In this document: positions 28,460 to 37,006 of the stretch, in pieces
Layout: every line of letters starts with the position of its first letter
Numbering within the stretch: the first letter of the stretch is position 1
From: Bog-257 sp963834135
Lineage (GTDB): Bacteria > Acidobacteriota > Terriglobia > Terriglobales > Acidobacteriaceae
DNA: 64,000 bases
Assembly: GCA_963834135.1 (NCBI GenBank)
Contig: CAWIAN010000005.1
Span: forward strand, 496,001 to 560,000
Direction of reading: 5' to 3'
The notes under the pieces: generated by a model
Databases searched by the model: none
Told to the model about the DNA's origin: nothing
Seen by the model: the letters and a program-made list of their open reading frames with translations, nothing else
Position numbers and translations under genes: made by a program

Positions 28460-30377
28460 TCATTGTTTGAACACGACCATTGCCAGCGGCGGCAGATCGA
28501 GCAGCAGGGAATTGTCGTACCCGTGAGTCGGAATCGGATCGCTTAGGCGGCCGCCGAAGTTGCCTTCGTCGGTGCCGCCGTAAAGAGCGGCGTTGCTGTT
28601 CAGCAACTCGCGCCAGTGTCCCTCATGCGGCACGCCGACGCGATAGCCGCGGCGAGGCACAGGGGTGAAGTTGCACGCCACTACCACCGGCGCGGTGCCG
28701 TCCTTACGCATCCGCATGTAGGTGAGCACGCTGTGATCAGAGTCGTCAGCGTCGATCCACCGCCAGCCTTCGGGAGCGAAGTCGGTTTCGTAAAGCGCAG
28801 GTTCGGCGCGATAGAAGGCGTTCAGGTCGCGCACCCAGCTTTGGATGCCCTGATGCTGCGGGAAGCCGAGCGAATGCCAGTCGACGCTGCCGTCGTGGTT
28901 CCACTCGCTCCACTGCGCGACTTCGCCGCCCATGAACAGCAGCTTCTTACCCGGCTGCGTGAACATGTAGCCGAAGAGCAATCGCAGGTTCGCATACTTC
29001 TGCCACTCGTCGCCAGCCATCTTTGCGTAGAGCGATCCCTTGCCGTGTACCACCTCGTCATGTGAGAGGGGCAGCACAAAATTTTCGGTGAAGGCATAGA
29101 GGCCGCGGAAGGTCACCTTGTTGTGGTGATACCGGCGATGGATTGGATTCTTCTCGAAGTACGCCAAGGTGTCATGCATCCAGCCCATATCCCACTTCAT
29201 GCCGAAGCCCAGCCCACCGATGTAGGGCGGCCGCGACACCATCGGCCACGCGGTTGATTCTTCGGCGATGGTCTGAATGTCAGGGAAGTTCTCGTAGGCC
29301 TGCCGGTTCACTTCTTTCAGGAATGACACTGCGCCGAGGTTCTCGCGCCCGCCAAATTGGTTGGGAATCCACTCGCCCTGCTTGCGTGAATAGTCCAGAT
29401 AGAGCATCGAGGCGATGGCGTCCATGCGCAGTCCGTCAGCGTGGTACTTATCAAGCCAGAAGATGGCGTTGCTGATCAGGAAGGCGCGCACTTCGTTGCG
29501 ATCGTAGTTGAAGATGTCGGATTTCCAGTCGGGATGAAAGCCCTTGCGCGGATCAGCGTGCTCGTACAGATGCGTTCCGTCAAAATATCCCAGCCCGTGT
29601 TCGTCGGTAGGGAAGTGCGACGGTACCCAGTCGAGAATGACGCCGATGCCGCGTTGATGCAGGTAGTCGACCAGGTGCATAAAGTCCTGCGGCGTCCCGA
29701 AGCGCGCGCTGGGCGCGAAGTATCCCGTGACCTGGTAGCCCCAGGAGCCGAAGAAGGGATGCTCCATCACCGGCAGAAACTCGACATGAGTGAAGCCCAT
29801 GTCGCAAACGTAGTCGGCCAGCTTCACGGCCAGTTCGCGGTAGGTCAGCGAGCGATTGCCTTCTTCGGGCACGCGCATCCACGAGCCAAGATGCACTTCG
29901 TAAGTCGAAATCGGCGCGTCAAATTTGTTGCGCTCTCCTCGCTTACGCATCCATTCGGCGTCGCTCCATTCGTAGGCGAGGTCCCACACGATGGACGCGG
30001 TGCGCGGCGGAATTTCGTTGTAGAAGCCGTAAGGATCGGTCTTGTCGACCGTGTACATGTGGTAGCGCGAGCGAATGTGGTACTTGTAGACGGTTCCCTG
30101 GCTGAGATCGGGGATGAAGGCCTCCCACGCGCCGGAACTCTCGCGCGGGTTCATGGGATGCGAATCGAGATTCCAGCCGTTGAAGTCGCCGACTACCGAG
30201 ATGCGGTCAGCGTTCGGCGCCCACACGGCAAAGTAGGTGCCGCGCCGGCCATCGACGTTCGACGACATGCGCGCCGAATTTCTCGAACAGGCGGTTGTGC
30301 TTGCCCTCATTGAACAAGTGCAGATCGTACGCGGTCAGCAGAATGGAATCCTGCTCCTGGGTCGCCAATGGTGCCAT
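28460..30377 (-). pseudogene. glgB: 1,4-alpha-glucan branching enzyme with +1 frameshift
   Basis: The main frame (28460-30259) encodes CBM48 plus a GH13 branching enzyme: FAVWAPNADRISVVGDFNGWN, DWVPSHFPTD, GLRMDAIASMLYLDY and LPLSHDEVVHGKGSL. Its first ATG (30310) gives an unrelated leader. The true N-terminus is in another frame from ATG 30377, with a GAGGAG ribosome site: MAPLATQEQDS, then YDLHLFNEGKHNRLFEKFGAHVV. That frame hits a stop at 30207. Skipping base 30260 joins them as GAHVV-NVDG, matching the spacing of other GlgB proteins (GAH-x3-DG). So there is one extra base, from mutation, assembly error or recoding. If restored, about 638 residues, making alpha-1,6 branches in glycogen. 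Confidence 0.9.
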
Positions 30378-30616
30378 CAATTCGTTCTCCTCATGGCTTG
30401 GATGACAATTTGCCCGCTCGCGATAAGAGCAACTTAGCTAGTGTAGAGGAAGAGCGGCAGCGGGGCGATATCTTGTGCCGGGGCTTTGCTTCCGGAAATT
30501 TGTACCAGCGAGCCAATTCGCTTCTTGCGCTGAAAGCCTACTTGTAAGGGCAGGTCGAGCTGTTGAATGTACGAGTTCGACCGGCCCTTGATATCGCGTT
30601 CCGGCTCCTGACTTGA

Positions 30617-30741
30617 GTGTCATCCCAAGCGCCAACCGAGGGACCGCTATCACCACCTAACCTTCCATCACCTAACCTTCCATGAGGATAGAGGTCCTTC
30701 GACTGCGGCGCGAAAACATGCGCCTTGGCTCAGGATGACAC
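30617..30741. repeat. REP/MITE-like intergenic element
   Basis: Nine-base terminal inverted repeats (GTGTCATCC / GGATGACAC) enclose about 107 bp including a tandem 15-bp duplication. No ORF. The minus-strand frame through it (RLALGMT) is the kind of spurious frame such elements give. Confidence 0.5.
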
Positions 30742-30761
30742 CTGAACATTGGCAGCTGTGT

Positions 30762-30791
30762 TTGGCGGAAGCCGTTGTTGATTGTTATAAT
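30762..30791 (+). promoter_or_regulatory. Sigma-70-type promoter of tRNA-Phe
   Basis: Perfect -10 TATAAT at 30786-30791, with a -35-like TTGGCG at 30762-30767 (18-base spacer). Transcription would start about 35 bases before the tRNA. Confidence 0.55.
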
Positions 30792-30831
30792 TCGAGAGCC
30801 GCAGCACCCATCACAGCGATTCCCGCTCCGT

Positions 30832-30907
30832 GGCCAGGTAGCTCAGCTGGTAGAGCGCAGCCCTGAAAAGGCTGGCGTCGGCGGTTCGATTCCGTCCCTG
30901 GCCACCA
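30832..30907 (+). tRNA. tRNA-Phe (GAA)
   Basis: 76 bases including an encoded CCA end. Acceptor stem GGCCAGG / CCTGGCC (7 bp) with A as discriminator. D-arm GCTC/GAGC, anticodon stem CAGCC/GGCTG with loop CTGAAAA giving anticodon GAA at 30865-30867, five-base variable loop, and T-arm GGCGG-TTCGATT-CCGTC. All helices pair, with one G-T wobble in the T stem. Confidence 0.97.
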
Positions 30908-31083
30908 TATTTTCTACAACTCACAATGCTCAATGCTGAGAAATGAAGGAACAGAGAGGAATGCATCTTACGCTTTCCTCGCAGCGACGAGTTGTGGTGC
31001 TCGATCGCTGTAACTCTCGCTGCTGGTGATCGCTGTTGCGCTTCGTATCTTGCGATGCGGGCAGGCTGCTGAGGCTTCGTTAG

Positions 31084-31554
31084 CTAATACTTCCACATCC
31101 TGATTTCATTGCCATTGTTGTGGAACGAGACTTTGTCCATTAGTTCGCGAATCAGATATACACCGCGGCCATGATCAGAATAGAAATTGTCGGGATGGAG
31201 GGGATGGGCAATCTCCTCGAACGCGAATCCATCTCCCGGGTCGATCACCACAATCAGAATGCTTCCGTCCGAGTGCCATTTCAGCTGACAGAGCACCTCC
31301 TTAGAGGCATCGCCTTTACAGCCATGCACAACGGCGTTCGCCAACGCTTCCTGCAGGGCAAGAAGAATCTCGTACTGCTTTTCTTCGGCAACATGGAGCT
31401 GTTCTAATTTTTCGGAGATGGGGGTAGTGACCGTCGCAAGGGCAGTGCGATCCGCAGCCATGCGAAGCTCAAGTCTGCCTGCGCTCTGCTCGGGTTTGTC
31501 TGTGACACCAGACGCCGGTTCAGACGACATGCGTCTCGTTGATGTTTGTGACAT
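31084..31554 (-). CDS. RsbW-like anti-sigma/serine kinase ATPase
   Basis: 156 residues. GHKL ATPase fold of the RsbW/SpoIIAB class: N-box EALANAVVHGC, G1 VIDPGDGF, and G2 DHGRGVYLIRELMD. No membrane segment. Proteins of this class bind a sigma factor or phosphorylate a STAS antagonist. A STAS protein is encoded at 39522, on the far side of the export locus, and may be its partner; no sigma factor of the SigB type is seen. The first 30 residues are poorly conserved and an ATG eight codons later is an alternative start. Divergent from the sigma-54 activator. Confidence 0.85.
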   Translation of the reverse strand: MSQTSTRRMSSEPASGVTDKPEQSAGRLELRMAADRTALATVTTPISEKLEQLHVAEEKQYEILLALQEALANAVVHGCKGDASKEVLCQLKWHSDGSILIVVIDPGDGFAFEEIAHPLHPDNFYSDHGRGVYLIRELMDKVSFHNNGNEIRMWKY

Positions 31555-31837
31555 GCAAGTTTGCGTACATGAGCGAACTCACCATTTACTTGCACGTTTA
31601 ATTCCAAATGCTCGTGCGCAATGTACCTTCAGGGCAAGTCTACGCGATCATACTAGGAAGCACAGGAAGACCGCTCAGGTTATATCCATAAATCCAGCAT
31701 TGGCTCCCTCCGAGGCCGATCGAGCGCGGATTTAAGTTGCAGCATGGTTAAAGCCGGGGCAAGATGCGAATAGCTTCGCTTTGTCCAGGCTGTGGCAGTC
31801 CGGTTTCTTATCCCACGTCTTTGTGCTCGCGTAAGAA

Positions 31838-33244
31838 ATGAGGCAAACGATGAGCTGGGGTGGTGTTTCCAGGGGAAAACAGAAGTTTCGCTTGCTATTC
31901 GCGACCGCAGATGACTCGGCCCTCGGCGACATCAGCCAGGATCTGGCTCCCTCGTTCTTCATCAGCATAGCCGCAACACCGAGCGACCTGCTTGCCAGCA
32001 TCCGGCAAAACAATCCTGAGATTATCGTTCTCGACGAGACGGTCATTCCCGATCAGGGTGACTTATTCGATTATGTCTGCCAGGCTCGCGCCGCCGCTCC
32101 TGAGGCATTGTTGATTGCCATTTCCCGTCGTCCTCTGCGCAAAGCCCGGCAGCGAACCCTGGAAGCCGGCGGCGACGAATTTCTGCTTGCTCCCATCGAT
32201 TTCAACGAGTTTCGGGAATACCTTCTGGAAGGAGCCGAGGAGAGGCGCAATCGACTTGAAGCGGAAAAGCTGCGCGAGGAAGTGCGCAACAAGAATTCAT
32301 TTTGCGGGCTGATTGGCGGCAGTGATGAAATACAACGGGTCTATGACGCCATCCGTCGTGTGGCCAAGGGAACAACGACGGTCATGCTGCGAGGGGAAAG
32401 CGGCACAGGAAAAGAACTACTGGCCCACGCCGTTGTCTCGCTGGGTCCTCGATGCGATGGGCCATTCATCAGCGTGAACTGCGCAGCCTTGCCCGAACAC
32501 CTGATGGAGTCGGAGCTGTTTGGGCATGAGAAAGGCGCGTTTACCGGGGCGCACGCCAGCCGCCCGGGACAAATCGAGCTCGCGGACAGGGGTACGCTGT
32601 TTCTGGATGAAATTGGCTCTCTCGGACTTTCGTTGCAGGGTAAGTTGCTGCGGGTCTTGCAGGACCGGAAGGTGCAGCGACTGGGCGCAAAGAAAGCCAC
32701 GAAAATTGATTTCCGGCTCATCTGTGCGGCAAACGAGAACCTGGAAGAGATGGTTTCTGCCGGACGTTTCCGAGAGGATCTCTACTATCGAATCCACGTT
32801 ATTCCGATCGATATCCCACCTTTGAGGGCAAGAACAGGAGATATTCCTCTTCTCGTCGAGTATTTCCTCCAGATGTTCTGTGCCGCCAACAATCTACCGC
32901 TGAAGCGGGTGGCTCCTGATGCTATGGAAGTACTGGACTCGAATGAATGGCCGGGTAACGTGCGCGAGCTCGAAAACCTCGTCCAGCGACTGGTTCTGAT
33001 GGTTGAGAGCGACACGATTCATATCAACGACCTGCCCACAAGTGTTATCCAGCGCAGCTCCGAAGTGCACCAGAAGTTGCTCATTCCGGACAGTGGGGTC
33101 GATTTCGATCGGGAGATTCAGCAGATAGAGATCGCTTACTTGCGCGCCGCACTGCAACGGGCGGGAGGAAAAACAGCTGCTGCCACATTGCTGCACATTC
33201 CGGTGCAAAAGATGAAGTATCTCTGCCGCAAGTACGGGCTCTAG
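31838..33244 (+). CDS. Sigma-54 activator with degenerate receiver
   Basis: 468 residues. Residues about 17-135 are a receiver-like domain with Asp at the phosphorylation position (VLD66) but Ala118 (LLAPID) where receivers have the conserved Lys, and no clear acidic pair after the first strand. The AAA+ domain (about 155-395) has Walker A GESGTGKE, the sigma-54 contact loop GAFTGA, and LFLDEIGSL. A Fis-type helix-turn-helix ends the protein (AATLLHIPVQKMKYLCRKYGL). It activates sigma-54 RNA polymerase by ATP hydrolysis. A near-ideal sigma-54 promoter lies 168 bp past its stop, so that small gene is the prime target. No adjacent histidine kinase. Confidence 0.92.
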   Translation: MRQTMSWGGVSRGKQKFRLLFATADDSALGDISQDLAPSFFISIAATPSDLLASIRQNNPEIIVLDETVIPDQGDLFDYVCQARAAAPEALLIAISRRPLRKARQRTLEAGGDEFLLAPIDFNEFREYLLEGAEERRNRLEAEKLREEVRNKNSFCGLIGGSDEIQRVYDAIRRVAKGTTTVMLRGESGTGKELLAHAVVSLGPRCDGPFISVNCAALPEHLMESELFGHEKGAFTGAHASRPGQIELADRGTLFLDEIGSLGLSLQGKLLRVLQDRKVQRLGAKKATKIDFRLICAANENLEEMVSAGRFREDLYYRIHVIPIDIPPLRARTGDIPLLVEYFLQMFCAANNLPLKRVAPDAMEVLDSNEWPGNVRELENLVQRLVLMVESDTIHINDLPTSVIQRSSEVHQKLLIPDSGVDFDREIQQIEIAYLRAALQRAGGKTAAATLLHIPVQKMKYLCRKYGL

Positions 33245-33336
33245 GTCACAAGGGTTAATTATTCACCTCATCAGGGACTAATTTTTTACCCCACATGACT
33301 CCCGCTCTACGTATGGGTGTCTTTAGAATTCAACTT

Positions 33337-33351
33337 TGTCCGGCTAGGACA
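33337..33351. promoter_or_regulatory. Candidate enhancer site for sigma-54 activator
   Basis: Inverted repeat TGTCC-N5-GGACA centred about 94 bases before the predicted start of the sigma-54 promoter, a normal distance for an enhancer-binding protein. Assignment to the adjacent activator is inference. Confidence 0.45.
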
Positions 33352-33410
33352 GTAACTAATCCACTAAGAAGAAGAGAGGTTATATCTCGCGCACTCGGTC
33401 AGCGTTAAGA

Positions 33411-33428
33411 TTGGCGCGCCAATTGCTA
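33411..33428 (+). promoter_or_regulatory. Sigma-54 (-24/-12) promoter
   Basis: TTGGCGCG-N4-TTGCTA. The invariant GG (33413-33414) and GC (33425-33426) are exactly 10 bases apart, and the whole matches the sigma-54 consensus except one position. Transcription should start near 33438, giving a leader of about 50 bases before the ATG at 33488. Confidence 0.85.
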
Positions 33429-33487
33429 CTGACATCTGCGTGAGCTGCCAGGACATGGCCGAAAGCTCAATAGAGGAGAGAATTAAC

Positions 33488-33823
33488 ATGGTGCAGAAAA
33501 AGTCCCTCATCAGCAACTTCAATGCAACGAAGAAGGCTGTTCTGGCTAGCAAGACATCGGCCAGCATCTCCACCACTCCTGGCAGCGTAAAGGCTGCCCC
33601 GAGCAAGATGGCGCCGAGCAAGATGGCGCCGAGCAAGATGGCGCCGAGCAAGATGGCTCCGAGCAAGATGGCGCCAAGCAAGATGGCCCCGAGCAAGATG
33701 GCTCCGAGCAAGATGGCGCCGCTGAAGGTCGCCCCCTCCAAGGTCGCTCCCGTCAAAGTAGCTCCGTCGAAAATGGCTCCGCTGAAGATGGCTCCGTCCA
33801 AGGTCGCACCGCGCGCCTTCTAG
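33488..33823 (+). CDS. Lys-rich APSKM pentad-repeat protein
   Basis: 111 residues. The ATG at 33488 follows AGAGGAGAG; a longer in-frame start lies before it but has no ribosome site. Residues 1-36 are non-repetitive (MVQKKSLISNF, ATKKAVLASK, then Ser/Thr rich). Residues 37-111 are 15 pentads: eight exact APSKM, then APLKV, APSKV, APVKV, APSKM, APLKM, APSKV, and a last APRAF. Strongly basic, no acidic residue in the array, no Cys, no hydrophobic signal or membrane segment. Driven by its own sigma-54 promoter and closed by a strong terminator, so expression is tightly controlled and monocistronic. I do not recognise a family. A leader-plus-array layout and the convergent export genes suggest a secreted or processed peptide; a nucleic-acid-binding basic tail is the alternative. 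Confidence 0.8.
   Translation: MVQKKSLISNFNATKKAVLASKTSASISTTPGSVKAAPSKMAPSKMAPSKMAPSKMAPSKMAPSKMAPSKMAPSKMAPLKVAPSKVAPVKVAPSKMAPLKMAPSKVAPRAF
33596..33820 (+). repeat. 15-bp tandem repeat array (15 units)
   Basis: Fifteen consecutive 15-bp in-frame units of the type GCGCCGAGCAAGATG. The first eight are nearly identical at DNA level, mostly differing at third positions, so they expanded recently. The last seven vary at the third and fifth codons. Confidence 0.9.
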
Positions 33824-33849
33824 GGAGTATTACGCGGATCGAGAAGTGT

Positions 33850-33883
33850 ACAGAGGCCACCTGTGTGGCCTCTGTTTATTTTT
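33850..33883 (+). terminator. Strong intrinsic terminator
   Basis: Perfect 11-bp stem ACAGAGGCCAC / GTGGCCTCTGT with a 4-base loop and a following T-rich run (TTATTTTT). Ends the pentad-repeat transcript and faces the 3' end of the convergent export operon. Confidence 0.92.
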
Positions 33884-33900
33884 GCACTATCTGGGTACGT

Positions 33901-36057
33901 CTACCAAACCTTCCTTGAGACGAAATTTACCAGCATCTCACCCGCTCTTTCTGCCAGGCTCCGGCGCTGCGCTAGCACTTTCGCCTCTCCAGTCATGCCG
34001 ATTTTCAAGGCCGACTGTCGATTAGGAACGTCAATGTCAGCATAGTAATAGCGAGGAGCATGGAGACCGATATATTCTTCCTTCTCGATCAGCCCTGGCG
34101 GGACGTCGACGGAGGAAGGTGAGACCGCAATCACGGTCCCTTCGAAGAGATGAAGCATGCCTGTCACGTGAATCTTTGTTCGGCTGCCCACGCCCACCTT
34201 GCTGAGATCGCTCTCGGCCAGATAAATCCTGGCACGCATCACCGAGGTATTCGCCACCTCGGCGACTTGCTCCCCCGCCAGAACGTAACTGCCGAGCCGG
34301 TCTTCGACGCGCGGCGTCACGATCACTCCCGCAATATCACTGGCGGGTGATAGTTGTGCCACCTGTTCTTGCAGGAGACGGATTTGCGATGCGGATTCGT
34401 CTCGATCATGTTCGAGTCCTGCATAGTAGGCATTGCGCAATTGCGCCTGGGTCGTGCGCTCGGCGGCAGTCGCGAATTCCGCGCGCGACTCTGCCAATTG
34501 CGACTCCAGCTGCAGATTCCGGAGTCGCAGCAGCGTCGCCCCGGCTGGGACGCTCATACCTTCACGGACCAGGACTTCAGTCACTGTACCCGGAACATGC
34601 ACACGAACTACCGACTTCTGTGCCGGCTCCAGTACGAAATGTCCCGATACCGTTTCCTGCCAAAGCGGTAAGAACACGAGACAGAGCAACAGGATCAGGA
34701 ACACCCAGGTTCGATGAGAACTCAATCTGGCGTTCACAAGATCCTTCTTGTCGAGATAGAAGTCGTAGGTAAATCTTGCAGCTTTACGAAGTCGGGAGCG
34801 AAATACCATCCAGGCCAGCAGTAGAGCCGGAACAAACGCCCACTGTGGGTTGTAGCGATAACCAACGTGATAGGCGAACTGCACCACGAAGAAGAGCAAT
34901 ACATAACCATAGGCGGATGAGAGAATCGAGTACGGAATAAACAGCAAACGTCGCTTCCACGGTGTGAAAGGCACCTCGACCGGGAGCCTGAAAATGTTTC
35001 TCTTTACCCATGAGGTTGTGAACTCAGTCGATAGCTCCTTTAGTTCAGAGATTTCGATGATTTCCGTGAAGATGTAGTAGCCGTCTAGTTTGATAAATGG
35101 GTTGAGGTTAATAAGTAGTGCAGCGACGCCGGCAATCAGAATGATCTTGTAAGAAAGCTCGTGGATGTAGCCGCCAGGTGGCAGCCCCCACCATGCCAGG
35201 GTTGCGAAAGCGCACAGGATAAGCTCCGACCACAAGCCGGCAAACATGGTCATAATGCGTTGCCACTTGCTGCCAAATACCCACGCCTCGGTGACATCGC
35301 AAAAGAAGCAGGGGGAAAGATAGATCAGCAAGAATCCCATGCGGTGAACTTCGCCGCCGGTATGTTTGCAGCAAAGGCCGTGCGAGGCTTCATGAAGGAA
35401 GCCGACAACGAAAATTATGACCCATAACTCGACGATGTCGCCGAAGCCCTTATGAGTGAAGTTGTAGATTTCGATGACATCATGGGCGATCTCACCGCGG
35501 TGGTCGACCCACTGATACAACATGAATCCAAGCAGGAATACATTGAACACGAGAAAGCCAGGAGTAAAAATCCAGGTTAGCTTTTCGTGTGCCTTAGTGA
35601 GGAACTTGTTGGGATCCCAGGCTGAGAAGGTGATTTCGGCCAGATTTCCGAATCGCGATTGCTGGTGGGTTCTGCGCCGACGCTCGTCCTTCAGTTTCTC
35701 CCATAGTGCAATGTTCTGTTCTTGCGGGCTTTTATACCAGAACGGCAAATCAGCACAGGAGTCCGCGAAATCACGGACGTACTGTTCGGTGTAAAGCACT
35801 GACGTTTGCGCCGTGTAAATCTCCGCGATTTCCTCATACGTGCGCTCGCCGTTGAAGAGCGATAGTAATCCCCAATGCTCGCGGCTCACCGGATAGTAGC
35901 GCCGTGTCGACGGAAGCAGAACCATGATCATGGGCTTCCCGTCCTGGGTTTGCTCTTTGATGATCAGATCAGGATCGAGCTTTGGAATGCGCTTATGCGC
36001 AGGGGTAACGCGCGGCAGTTCGGGAAGTGCGACGTTGAGCGCTTCAGCCAGATTCAT
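33901..36057 (-). CDS. PqqD-like/M50 protease/HlyD fusion
   Basis: 718 residues in three parts. About 25-115: a PqqD-like domain (IMVLLPSTRRYYPVS, then LLSLFNGERTYEEIAEIY), a fold often used to bind peptide leaders. About 150-430: membrane-embedded M50 site-2-type metallopeptidase with HEASH (zinc), and NPFIKLDGYYIF supplying the third ligand. About 490-718: membrane-fusion (HlyD-like) lipoyl/hairpin domain (VPGTVTEVLVREGMSVPAGATLL). It could recognise, cleave and pass a peptide across the envelope; no ABC ATPase is encoded here. Its ATG overlaps the stop of the preceding lipoprotein gene (ATGA), so translation is coupled. Convergent with the pentad-repeat gene. Confidence 0.88.
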   Translation of the reverse strand: MNLAEALNVALPELPRVTPAHKRIPKLDPDLIIKEQTQDGKPMIMVLLPSTRRYYPVSREHWGLLSLFNGERTYEEIAEIYTAQTSVLYTEQYVRDFADSCADLPFWYKSPQEQNIALWEKLKDERRRRTHQQSRFGNLAEITFSAWDPNKFLTKAHEKLTWIFTPGFLVFNVFLLGFMLYQWVDHRGEIAHDVIEIYNFTHKGFGDIVELWVIIFVVGFLHEASHGLCCKHTGGEVHRMGFLLIYLSPCFFCDVTEAWVFGSKWQRIMTMFAGLWSELILCAFATLAWWGLPPGGYIHELSYKIILIAGVAALLINLNPFIKLDGYYIFTEIIEISELKELSTEFTTSWVKRNIFRLPVEVPFTPWKRRLLFIPYSILSSAYGYVLLFFVVQFAYHVGYRYNPQWAFVPALLLAWMVFRSRLRKAARFTYDFYLDKKDLVNARLSSHRTWVFLILLLCLVFLPLWQETVSGHFVLEPAQKSVVRVHVPGTVTEVLVREGMSVPAGATLLRLRNLQLESQLAESRAEFATAAERTTQAQLRNAYYAGLEHDRDESASQIRLLQEQVAQLSPASDIAGVIVTPRVEDRLGSYVLAGEQVAEVANTSVMRARIYLAESDLSKVGVGSRTKIHVTGMLHLFEGTVIAVSPSSVDVPPGLIEKEEYIGLHAPRYYYADIDVPNRQSALKIGMTGEAKVLAQRRSLAERAGEMLVNFVSRKVW

Positions 36058-36995
36058 CGCGGTTTGGTGGGAGCGGAGAGAGAAATGTGCGCTGTCATTC
36101 CCGGGCGCAGCTGTTCCGGCGCGCCCTCGAGTTGCGCCATTACATCGACGGAATCGCTGGCGGGATCAAGAACCGGGCTGATCTGCAGCACTTTCGCCGA
36201 GCAAACTTTGCCGGGCAACGCGTCGGAAGTCACATAAACGTTGCCACCTTGTTTTATCTCACGCATGAACTTTTCCGGCACGGTGAACTTCACCCGCAGA
36301 GGAGCCAGTTCGGACACCCAGAACAAGCGGTCGCCCGGGGCTACCTTTTCCCCCATTTGTGCATAGCGTCGAGCGACTACTCCACTGAAGGGCGCTTCAA
36401 TACGAGTCTTGCCGAGTTCCACGTCTGCGACCCGGAGTTCGGCTTTAGCGTATTCCACGTTGCGCTGCGCTTTTTCCACTTCATACTGCGAACCTTCGAA
36501 CTTGTAACGAGCATGATCTATCTGTTCTTGCGTGCTCACGCCTGCTTTGCCCATCTCTTCGGCCCGCTTCAAGTCGACTTCGGTAACCTTGGTCTCCTCC
36601 TGCCAATCCTTCAGGTCTGCTTCGCTGCTGTGCACCTTGGCTTCCGCGGCATCGCGCCTGGCTTGCAGTTCTGTGGCGTCCAGCAGCGCCAGCAACGTGC
36701 CCTTGTGCACAGGTGCGCCCACATCGACGAGGATCTGTTTCAGCACGCCTTCTCGTTGTGCCAGTACTTCCACCTGGTTCTCGACAATGATGGGACCGGT
36801 CGCAAGATAAGAATCATCGCTGCCTTGAGGGAGAGTGGGAACCGGGCTTGCAGGCTGTGGTGCGGCAGCAAGCGTGACTTCGGGATTCGGAGCTGCGGCC
36901 GTGCTGCAGCCTTGCAGCATCGTTGCTGTTGCCACTGCTGCAAGCAGCAAAGAGCGCCCAACAATTGCAGACTTGATGAGAGGTATTTTGCTCAT
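36054..36995 (-). CDS. HlyD/RND-type adaptor lipoprotein
   Basis: 313 residues from the ATG at 36995, chosen because it opens a lipoprotein signal (lipobox LQGC) and avoids overlapping the upstream gene. Periplasmic adaptor layout: lipoyl half (EVLAQREGVLKQILVDVGAPVHKGTLLALLD), an alpha-hairpin (about 120-190), second lipoyl half (IEAPFSGVVARRYAQMGEKVAPGDRLF), then a beta-barrel. It would bridge the inner-membrane component to an outer-membrane channel. No channel or pump gene is adjacent. Lies 11 bp after the GAF-HlyD gene and overlaps the M50 gene by four bases, so all three form one operon. Confidence 0.88.
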   Translation of the reverse strand: MSKIPLIKSAIVGRSLLLAAVATATMLQGCSTAAAPNPEVTLAAAPQPASPVPTLPQGSDDSYLATGPIIVENQVEVLAQREGVLKQILVDVGAPVHKGTLLALLDATELQARRDAAEAKVHSSEADLKDWQEETKVTEVDLKRAEEMGKAGVSTQEQIDHARYKFEGSQYEVEKAQRNVEYAKAELRVADVELGKTRIEAPFSGVVARRYAQMGEKVAPGDRLFWVSELAPLRVKFTVPEKFMREIKQGGNVYVTSDALPGKVCSAKVLQISPVLDPASDSVDVMAQLEGAPEQLRPGMTAHISLSAPTKPR

Positions 36996-37006
36996 ATAAG
37001 CCACTG

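Larger units (their letters stand above)
30378..30831. other. Intergenic region upstream of glgB and tRNA-Phe
   Basis: No credible gene. Contains a long-range inverted repeat GTGTCATCC (30617-30625) / GGATGACAC (30733-30741), a perfect tandem 15-bp duplication starting CACCTAACC (30654-30668 and 30669-30683), and the tRNA promoter. The inverted repeat with GGTCCTTCGACTGCGG inside looks like a REP/MITE-type intergenic element. Confidence 0.5.

Noticed and set aside
29441..30313. 290-codon plus-strand ORF opposite glgB
   Set aside because: Antisense shadow of a conserved GH13 gene; no recognisable motif.
30438..30656. 72-codon minus-strand ORF
   Set aside because: Lies in the REP/MITE-like element; translation is typical of such repeats and has no ribosome site.
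33596..33820. CRISPR-like array
   Set aside because: 15-bp units are contiguous, in frame and without spacers; it is a coding tandem repeat.
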